Origin: Bacteroidales bacterium
Lineage (GTDB): Bacteria; Bacteroidota; Bacteroidia; Bacteroidales; UBA10428
Direction: 5' to 3'
Assembly (NCBI GenBank): GCA_016935595.1
Contig: JAFGQQ010000482.1
Coordinates: 1 to 18,268 of the forward strand
Length of the DNA stretch: 18,268 bases
Below the pieces are notes generated by a model. It made no database searches and was not told the origin of the DNA. It worked only from the letters and a program-made list of their open reading frames with translations. Numbering within the stretch: the first letter of the stretch is position 1; each line of letters starts with the position of its first letter. The position numbers and the translations under genes were made by a program. Of this stretch, positions 1 through 5,856 are shown piece by piece.

Positions 1-390
1 AAATTCGGTAAGCATAATATTTGATGAAATATCGGGATCTCCGTATCTCATGTTATAATTTTCACTGCAATTTAAATATTTTAATTTAGTGAGGGCTGAA
101 ATATCGGGGAAACCCCACAATTGATTATAGCTTATGTTCAATCCCTCCAGATTAATAAAGTATTCGAGTCCTTGAAATGAATAAATATTTTTAAATGAAC
201 AATTAAGAGTATCGGTTACTTTTGCTGCTTCTTCGATAATTAAGCTATCACCTGTGGCGTCCATCAAAGACTGATAGCTTTGGTTTAAAAACTCTTTAAA
301 ATGGATATCTTCTATAAAAATTTTTGTCTGTGAACGGGTGGATATTGTAATAAATAGCAGCGTGATTATACCTAAAAAATGACGTTTCAT
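1..390 (-). CDS. Secreted leucine-rich-repeat protein, 3' end outside the window
   Basis: This reading frame starts at an ATG (388-390) and stays open for 130 codons to the window edge, so the C-terminus is missing. The N-terminus (MKRHFLGIITLLFITISTRS) is a typical signal peptide, with basic residues, a hydrophobic core and cleavage near RSQ. From about residue 78 the sequence has leucine-rich-repeat spacing: a GLEYFINLEGLNISYNQL unit is followed by FPDISALTKLKYLNCSEN. Such repeats usually form protein-binding solenoids on exported Bacteroidota proteins, but no ligand can be inferred. It lies 92 bases downstream of the tsaB stop on the same strand, so it may have its own promoter. The repeat family is fairly sure; the role is unknown. 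Confidence 0.75.
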   Translation of the reverse strand, partial: MKRHFLGIITLLFITISTRSQTKIFIEDIHFKEFLNQSYQSLMDATGDSLIIEEAAKVTDTLNCSFKNIYSFQGLEYFINLEGLNISYNQLWGFPDISALTKLKYLNCSENYNMRYGDPDISSNIMLTEF

Positions 391-482
391 ACTTGTGTGA
401 ATTTTATAATTGTATATTATTAAAAATTGATTTATAGATAGAAGACAATATAAAAATGCTATGCCCCTAAAGAAGGTACACC

Positions 483-1190
483 TTATTTATAAATGTTTTT
501 TTTAGGAATTGTAGCAATAAAATCTTTCAGGTAAAAAGGCTCAAAATAGGCAACATCTTCGAAAGCTTTGTCTTCAAATTTTTCAAAAGCAATGGCCGGC
601 ATACTATCAGCCGATGGATAAATAGTATCAATAAAAACAGCATTTTTATTTTTTATAACCATTTTACATTTCTCAGCGCCATTTCCGAAAAAATATATAT
701 TATGTTTGTTTAATAACAGATTAAATGAAGTTTCGGTAATTATTTCGGCTTTTACATTTTCGATTAAATTAAGTTTTGAATCGTATAAAGCTGTGTAAAC
801 CTCCATCCTGCGTGCATCAATCATTGGGCAAAACAGCGAATTTTTTTCAAATGTTATATCTTTATCTGAAACCATTTTTTTTGTCATTACTAATAAAGTT
901 GGAATAGCAATTAAAGGAATTCCGGCCCCATAACATAAACCTTTGGCGGTAGAAACGCCAATACGAAGGCCGGTATAAGAACCCGGCCCCTGGCTTACCG
1001 AAACCGCATTTAAACCGGATGCATTTAGTTTACAGGTTTTTAAGCCTTCATCGATTAATACCGCCAGTGAAGATGAATGCGACATTTCGTGAGGGCTTTC
1101 CTTGTAAAAAATAAGTTCTTTTTTTTGCGATATGGCGACTGAACATACCTCGGTCGAAGTCTCGATATGTAAAATTACCGGGTTCAACAA
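483..1190 (-). CDS. tsaB: tRNA threonylcarbamoyladenosine biosynthesis protein TsaB
   Basis: TsaB is the inactive ASKHA-fold partner of TsaD in the cytoplasmic complex that makes the t6A modification at position 37 of ANN-decoding tRNAs. The family signature is clear: the N-terminal strand VILHIETSTEVCSVAIS, the HEMSHSSS segment, then SVSQGPGSYTGLRIGVSTAK and the IPLIAIPTL strand. At about 235 residues the length is normal. No ATG is available. The candidate starts are TTG at 1188-1190 or 1185-1187, placing the HIETS strand a few residues from the N-terminus as is usual, or a more upstream TTG at 1224-1226 that adds 12 residues and overlaps the adaptor gene. With the 1190 start, only one base separates it from the adaptor stop codon, which implies translational coupling in the efflux operon. 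Confidence 0.92.
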   Translation of the reverse strand: MLNPVILHIETSTEVCSVAISQKKELIFYKESPHEMSHSSSLAVLIDEGLKTCKLNASGLNAVSVSQGPGSYTGLRIGVSTAKGLCYGAGIPLIAIPTLLVMTKKMVSDKDITFEKNSLFCPMIDARRMEVYTALYDSKLNLIENVKAEIITETSFNLLLNKHNIYFFGNGAEKCKMVIKNKNAVFIDTIYPSADSMPAIAFEKFEDKAFEDVAYFEPFYLKDFIATIPKKNIYK

Positions 1191-1191
1191 T

Positions 1192-2466
1192 TTATTCCTT
1201 TGAGAATAATTCTTTTTTATCGACAATTATTATAGGGCTGCCGTCTTCAATTTTTTTAGTAATGGCTGAATAGGGCGCAACAATAACATCTGCAGAATCA
1301 GACAATCCCGAAATAATTTGAATATAGCTGTTATCTTGTATTCCGGTTTTAACTTCATGTATTTTGGCTATTCCATTCTCAGCGGTATAAACAACTTCAA
1401 TTAAGCTGCCATTTATTGTTGCATTTTTTGTTGTGTCATCTTTATACAGGAGCGAATCGGCTTTAACAGTAATAGCTTGTATAGGGATAGCCAGTGCCTG
1501 GTATTCATATTCAGTCTGAATATCGGCAGTTGTCGACATGCCCGGCCTGAATGGATTTGGATTTGTTGGTGAAATTAAGTCTTTATATGAATTTTCCAAT
1601 AAAAGAATCCTGACATCAAAGTTTGTAACCTGGTCGGCGCTTACACCGGTAGTATTAGCCGAATTGGCAATTAAGGTAACAATGCCTTTGAATTTTTTTT
1701 CCATATATGCATCTACTTCAATAATTGCAGTATCGTTCAGGCTTACTTTAACTATATCATTTTCATTTACTTCAACCCGGGCTTCCATACGCGAAAGGTC
1801 GGCAATACGCAGTAATTCCGTGCCTGTCATCATAGATGTCCCTACAACCCTTTCGCCCAATTCAATATTTAGTTTCGAAATTGTCCCCGACATGGGGGCA
1901 TAAATAGTGGTTTTAAAAAGGTTTTCTATAGCTTCATCAAGGGCAGCCTGGGCACTTTCTACTGAATATTTGGCTGCTTTGACCTCGCTTTCGGCAATTT
2001 TAAATTGTGATTCGGCTGTTTCAAATTCCGATTCAGAAATTGTTTTTTGTTCCCATAATTTCACACTTCTATTGTAATCCATTTCAGCTTTAATAAATTG
2101 AGCTTCACTTTGTGAAAGACGCGCCTTTGCCGAATTTAAGGCTGCAAGTGACCTGTCGCGGGCAGATACATATATGTCGGGTTTAATTTTTAACAATAAT
2201 TTTCCTTTTTCTACATAATCTCCTTCCTGAATATAAAGTTCAACTATTTCGCCCGAAACATCCGGGCTTATTTTTACTTCTGTTTCAGGTTGTATTTTCC
2301 CGTTGGCTGTTACTGTTTCAATAATATTTCTTTTTTCAGGCTTTTCAACAGCGACTTTTATTTCCGGTTTTTTCCCAAACCAACCGGCTTTTTTCCCGAT
2401 AACTAAGATGAATATTAGCACAATAACGCTGATCCCTAAATATAAAAGAATTTTATTCGATTTCAT
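1192..2466 (-). CDS. Efflux periplasmic adaptor (membrane fusion protein, HlyD/RND-MFP family)
   Basis: This 424-residue protein is the periplasmic adaptor of a tripartite exporter, linking an inner-membrane pump to a TolC-type channel. Residues about 5-25 form an N-terminal membrane anchor. A split biotinyl-lipoyl domain follows (about 55-95, with GEIVELYIQEGDYVEKG, and again near 185-215, with TTIYAPMSGTISKL). Between the halves is an Ala/Glu-rich coiled-coil hairpin (about 100-180). A beta-barrel domain (about 220-320) and a membrane-proximal region complete the usual adaptor order. The start ATG lies four bases after the stop of the tolC-like gene, so they are cotranscribed. No pump gene is in the window, so whether the partner is an RND or an ABC (MacB-like) transporter cannot be told; the single anchor and the long hairpin fit either. 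Confidence 0.92.
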   Translation of the reverse strand: MKSNKILLYLGISVIVLIFILVIGKKAGWFGKKPEIKVAVEKPEKRNIIETVTANGKIQPETEVKISPDVSGEIVELYIQEGDYVEKGKLLLKIKPDIYVSARDRSLAALNSAKARLSQSEAQFIKAEMDYNRSVKLWEQKTISESEFETAESQFKIAESEVKAAKYSVESAQAALDEAIENLFKTTIYAPMSGTISKLNIELGERVVGTSMMTGTELLRIADLSRMEARVEVNENDIVKVSLNDTAIIEVDAYMEKKFKGIVTLIANSANTTGVSADQVTNFDVRILLLENSYKDLISPTNPNPFRPGMSTTADIQTEYEYQALAIPIQAITVKADSLLYKDDTTKNATINGSLIEVVYTAENGIAKIHEVKTGIQDNSYIQIISGLSDSADVIVAPYSAITKKIEDGSPIIIVDKKELFSKE

Positions 2467-2470
2467 AGAA

Positions 2471-3859
2471 TTATAATTTTATGGGTATTCCCCTGTAAAA
2501 ATCAAGTATTTTAGTTTTAAAAATATATTCATACTTTGCCTGGAGGAGTTCCGATTCGGTTTGTGCAAGCTGGTTCTTGGCCGCATTATAATCGACCGTA
2601 TTTATCAAACCTACTTCAAATTTTTCCTGTGTATAGCGAAACGATTCCTTCATAGCAACTAATGCTTTTTCTGTGGCCAGGTATTTTTTATTGGCAGCTA
2701 TTGCATCGGCATAAGCCTGCTGTATTTCTTTAAAGAGTTGGTTTTTTTGGTTTTGAAGTTCAAGTTCGGAATTTAAAATACCGATTTTTGCATTTTCTAT
2801 ATTGGTTTTAGTTAGGTAACCATTGAAAATAGGCACTCTAAGATTAAAAGCAATACTTGTTGAAGCATAATCTTTCAATTGGTCTGGAAAAGGATAATTT
2901 TCCATTACAGATTGCAAGTTTTCATCTAACAGCGGCTGGCCGTTGTCCCCAATTACATTTCGTTCTACTGCATCTGAATACCTGGAGCCGTAACTTGCTG
3001 TAAGTGAGAGGGAGGGGCTAATACCTCCTTTGGCAATACTTAGTTGTTTTTCAGAACTTTTTAATTTATATCCGGCGCTTTTTATTTGTGGTAGTACTAA
3101 TACCGATTGATTGTAAATATTGTATATTGATAATGAGTCATATATATATTCTGTTATTGTCAGGTTTTTGGGATTTTCAACTTCAAAATTAGTAATAGAA
3201 TCCAATTCAAGTAACTGCATGAGTGTAAGGTATGATATATCGAGCTGGTTTTGGGCATTAATAAGTTTTAGCTCTTCACCTGCTGCCTGTGCTTGAATTT
3301 CGAGCAGTTTTCCAAGGGCAACACTTCCTGCTTCTGCTAATTTTGAAGTCCGCTCAACTTGTAAATTTGTAAGGGCAAGTTGTTCGCGGGCTATTGTTAC
3401 TAATTCTTTATTGAAAAGAATATTTAAAAATGCCGAAGCAATTGTAAGTGATACATTGTTTTTTATTTGTTCAACATCCTGTATACTTGCCAATAAATCG
3501 AAATTATTTTTTTCTATTGTATTTTTGTTTTGCAGTCCCTGGAACAAAGGCACTGAACTTGATAACCTAAAGGAATTAGATTGTATAGTCTGGTCTTTAT
3601 ATTCATAAACCGAATAGTCTAAAGCTTTTCCGAATGAATAAGAGTGGTCAGCATTAAAATTCAGGTTTGGTAAAGTTGCTGTTTTTGACTGTCGGTAATT
3701 ATTCTCGTAATACTTTGAATTTAATTCGTATTGTTTTATTTGTATGTTATATTCTAAGGCATAACCTATGCACTTTTCGAGGCTCCATTTATTATCCTGG
3801 GAATAAAGACAAAACGAAACAATTATTAGCGATAACTTTAACAGTGTTCTTTTATACAT
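2471..3859 (-). CDS. TolC family outer membrane efflux protein
   Basis: A 462-residue outer-membrane factor of the TolC family, the exit duct of a tripartite efflux or secretion system. I chose the ATG at 3857-3859 because it begins a proper signal peptide (MYKRTLLKLSLIIVSFCLYS, then Q at the likely cleavage site). The frame stays open 24 codons further upstream, but only from a TTG and without adding a sensible leader. The mature protein has the two-fold repeat of the family: WSLEKCIGYALEYNIQIKQ opens the first half, and the long helices contain ASIAFNLRVPIFNG (the start of the second barrel/helix unit) and FEVGLINTVDYNAAKNQLAQ near the C-terminus. It is the first gene of the operon with the adaptor and tsaB. 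The upstream region is shared with the divergent YgjP-like gene. Confidence 0.93.
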   Translation of the reverse strand: MYKRTLLKLSLIIVSFCLYSQDNKWSLEKCIGYALEYNIQIKQYELNSKYYENNYRQSKTATLPNLNFNADHSYSFGKALDYSVYEYKDQTIQSNSFRLSSSVPLFQGLQNKNTIEKNNFDLLASIQDVEQIKNNVSLTIASAFLNILFNKELVTIAREQLALTNLQVERTSKLAEAGSVALGKLLEIQAQAAGEELKLINAQNQLDISYLTLMQLLELDSITNFEVENPKNLTITEYIYDSLSIYNIYNQSVLVLPQIKSAGYKLKSSEKQLSIAKGGISPSLSLTASYGSRYSDAVERNVIGDNGQPLLDENLQSVMENYPFPDQLKDYASTSIAFNLRVPIFNGYLTKTNIENAKIGILNSELELQNQKNQLFKEIQQAYADAIAANKKYLATEKALVAMKESFRYTQEKFEVGLINTVDYNAAKNQLAQTESELLQAKYEYIFKTKILDFYRGIPIKL

Positions 3860-3987
3860 TTTTTTATTTAAAAGTTGATAAATATAGGCATAAAACATTT
3901 TTTGTAATAATAAAACCAAAAAAATATGCAAATATTATGTTAATAACATTATTGGCTGATTGTTTGCGAAAAATAGTATTTTTACGC
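3860..3987. promoter_or_regulatory. Divergent intergenic region between the tolC-like and YgjP-like genes
   Basis: These 128 bases separate two divergent genes and must hold both promoters. On the minus strand TATATTTA (3879-3886) lies 20 bases before the tolC-like ATG and resembles the Bacteroidota -7 box TAnnTTTG; no good -33 partner was found. On the plus strand TTGG (3952-3955), 21 bases, then TATTTTTA (3977-3984) is a fair match just before the YgjP-like start, which would leave a very short or absent leader. These are motif matches only. Confidence 0.35.
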
Positions 3988-4704
3988 ATGGTTAAAAAAT
4001 ATTTACACCCGCAATTTGGTGAGATAAAACTGGTAAGGTCTTCAAGGTCAAGAAAAATTTCAATTACTTTAAAACCTTTTCATCATATCCGTGTCTCTGT
4101 ACCTCAATGGGTATCGTATCAACAAGCAATAACCACACTTGAAAAACGCAATGGTTGGGTTTTGCACAATCTGCAAAAAATCAGGGAAATCGAAAATAAA
4201 CAAACAATTTTTTTGGCCGAAAACCCATATAAAACCCGTTATCACCAAATAAAATTTGCCCCGGGGCCGGTTAATGTTGTAAAAGCTTTAAATAATAGCG
4301 GGAAAATTAATATTACTTTTCCTGAAAGAATGGATATTCGGAATATGGAAATCCAGCAATTTATTCGAAAAGTAATTGAAGAAACTTACCGTTTTGAGGC
4401 AAAGAAATATATACCTGCAAGGGTATTTAAATTGGCAAAAACACACGGGTATTCTTTCGGTAAAATTACAATTAGGAACAGCAAAACCCGGTGGGGAAGC
4501 TGTTCACATAAAAATAACCTTAGTTTTTCTCTGCATATAATGAGGTTGCCTGATAAATTAATTGATTTTATTATTCTTCATGAATTGGCTCATACAAGGG
4601 TAAAGAACCATAGCTGCCATTTTTGGGAGGAATTAAACAGAGTTTCAGGCGACGCAAAAGGGTTGACAAAAGAAATCCGTAAATACAGGATTTCAGTGTA
4701 TTAA
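3988..4704 (+). CDS. YgjP-like (DUF45, M48-type) zinc metallopeptidase
   Basis: A 238-residue protein of the YgjP/DUF45 family of predicted cytoplasmic zinc metallopeptidases. The hallmark motifs are present in order: RWGSCS near residue 168-173, the zinc motif HELAH (H198, E199, H202), and the downstream NHSCHFWEEL segment that supplies further histidines (H208, H211). The family often sits near restriction or housekeeping genes and has no well-defined substrate. I start it at the ATG at 3988-3990; the open frame runs back to 3667 but overlaps the divergent tolC-like gene and lacks family sequence. Its stop codon overlaps the stop of the convergent SiaC-like gene within the bases TTAA (4701-4704), so no separate terminator lies between them. 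The family is confident; the substrate is unknown. Confidence 0.9.
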   Translation: MVKKYLHPQFGEIKLVRSSRSRKISITLKPFHHIRVSVPQWVSYQQAITTLEKRNGWVLHNLQKIREIENKQTIFLAENPYKTRYHQIKFAPGPVNVVKALNNSGKINITFPERMDIRNMEIQQFIRKVIEETYRFEAKKYIPARVFKLAKTHGYSFGKITIRNSKTRWGSCSHKNNLSFSLHIMRLPDKLIDFIILHELAHTRVKNHSCHFWEELNRVSGDAKGLTKEIRKYRISVY

Positions 4705-5111
4705 TTTTCAGCTTTTTGAATTATATAATGAAATGGAACATCGGCAATATCAGAAAGGTCTTCGCCAGATTCCAAAATTGTTTCATCTCCTTCGTCGTAA
4801 AACCAGTTTATGTTGATTTTTAATCCTTTATCTTCAAATTCAATAATAGTATTTATAATATCAAGAATAAACTTTGAAGAAGCGGAATTAAAATATTTGA
4901 GTTTAAAGATAACCTCAAGGGCCGTATTTCTTTTAAAGGAAGGACTATCTAACACATTTTTTTCAAACTCATCTAAATATTCCAAAACAGGGTTATAAAA
5001 ACCTGAAACATTTTCAGGCCTGGAAAACCCGCCAATTTCAAATTCCATTATTTCAGGATCAAATTTAATCAATGGGGTAAATTCTGTTGGTTCAATAAAT
5101 AATGGTTTCAT
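4701..5111 (-). CDS. SiaC family regulatory phosphoprotein (DUF1987)
   Basis: A 136-residue protein of the DUF1987/SiaC family. In Pseudomonas aeruginosa SiaC is a small STAS-like protein phosphorylated by the kinase SiaB and dephosphorylated by SiaA; its unphosphorylated form binds and activates the diguanylate cyclase SiaD. Here the opening (IEPTEFTPLIKFD), the ISGFSRPENV-like segment (residues 26-36, IGGFSRPENVS) and the central FKLKYFNSASSKFILDI stretch match the family. The phosphoacceptor region reads FNSASSK (residues 74-80), so serines 76, 78 and 79 are the candidate sites; from memory the homologues usually have a threonine here. It lies 38 bases downstream of the SiaB-like kinase gene on the same strand, matching the kinase-substrate pairing. 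The output partner is not in view. Confidence 0.88.
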   Translation of the reverse strand: MKPLFIEPTEFTPLIKFDPEIMEFEIGGFSRPENVSGFYNPVLEYLDEFEKNVLDSPSFKRNTALEVIFKLKYFNSASSKFILDIINTIIEFEDKGLKININWFYDEGDETILESGEDLSDIADVPFHYIIQKAEN

Positions 5112-5149
5112 GGTAGTATTTTTAATTATTGCTTTATAAAAGATATATA

Positions 5150-5698
5150 TTATACTGATAGTTTTTTATAATGTATTAAACCCGATATTGTTACTGTAAG
5201 GTGAAAATAAGATATTTCGTTGCTTATATTCTGAAATGAATATATAAGTTTGTTGCCTGACAGTTTTGCTATGTCAATAATTCCTAAGCCGGCACCGTCT
5301 TCTTTATGAAGTGTAATGTTACGGATTGCATTTTTATATAAGTTTTTTAATCCATTTTTGTCTAATGAATTAACAAGGTCGAGTTTTTCTTTCAGTTTAG
5401 GGATGTTTTTATTCCAGATTAAATTGCCTGCTTTCAGAACAAAAGTATCGTCATTTGCTTGTTTAAGTGAGAAATTTGTGTTGTATTCGGTAATTATTGC
5501 CGGAATTTCTTCATTATCCATATCAAAGTGCCTGTAAATATTTTCTAAACATTCAACCATTATAGAATAGAGAATTTTTTTTGAATTCAGTTCCATTGCC
5601 ATTTGGTCCATTATGCGGTTTAACTGGCTCAGGAAATCGCCTATAAGGTCAAAAGAAAGATCGCCCTGATGTTCTAATATAACCTGATTGTTTACCAT
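5150..5698 (-). CDS. SiaB family protein kinase (HATPase-type, DUF6272)
   Basis: A 182-residue protein of the SiaB family, GHKL-fold Ser/Thr kinases related to anti-sigma-factor kinases such as SpoIIAB. The expected features are visible: a central helix with the ATP/Mg N-box (VECLENIYRH, E49 and N53) and a glycine-rich lid DGAGLGIIDIAKLSG (residues 134-148). The C-terminal strand FHLTVTI closes the fold. The N-terminal GDLSFDLIGDFLSQLNRIM segment is typical of this subfamily. It should phosphorylate the SiaC-like protein encoded just downstream. No transmembrane segment or sensor domain is present, so input must come from a partner, normally the SiaA phosphatase, which is absent from the window. 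The ATG at 5696-5698 is the only sensible start. Confidence 0.87.
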   Translation of the reverse strand: MVNNQVILEHQGDLSFDLIGDFLSQLNRIMDQMAMELNSKKILYSIMVECLENIYRHFDMDNEEIPAIITEYNTNFSLKQANDDTFVLKAGNLIWNKNIPKLKEKLDLVNSLDKNGLKNLYKNAIRNITLHKEDGAGLGIIDIAKLSGNKLIYSFQNISNEISYFHLTVTISGLIHYKKLSV

Positions 5699-5734
5699 TC
5701 TAAAATAACTGTCTTAGTTAGTTTTTAAAAATGC

Positions 5735-5766
5735 TAAAATTATAAATATTTTGTTTTATAACGAAA
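5735..5766 (-). promoter_or_regulatory. Candidate promoter of the siaB-siaC-like operon
   Basis: Read on the minus strand, TTTCG (5762-5766) is followed after 19 bases by TAATTTTA (5735-5742), about 37 bases before the kinase ATG. The spacing fits the Bacteroidota TTTG-N19-21-TAnnTTTG promoter; both boxes have mismatches. The gap 5699-5856 holds nothing else I can identify. Confidence 0.3.
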
Positions 5767-5856
5767 TATTAGAATATTTGATTTCTTATTTCATATTTTT
5801 TTGATAAACAGCTTTGTTTCATAGACGAAGGTATTATTTTTATACACTAAAGTATT

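Noticed and set aside
1538..1903. Plus-strand open frame inside the adaptor gene
   Set aside because: It is the antisense shadow of the well-supported membrane fusion protein.
3860..3931. 24-codon upstream extension of the TolC-like protein
   Set aside because: It begins at a TTG and precedes a proper signal peptide starting at the ATG of 3859.
3667..3987. N-terminal extension of the YgjP-like protease open in frame from a TTG at 3667
   Set aside because: It overlaps the divergent tolC-like gene, lacks family-like sequence, and the ATG at 3988 gives a normal-length YgjP protein.
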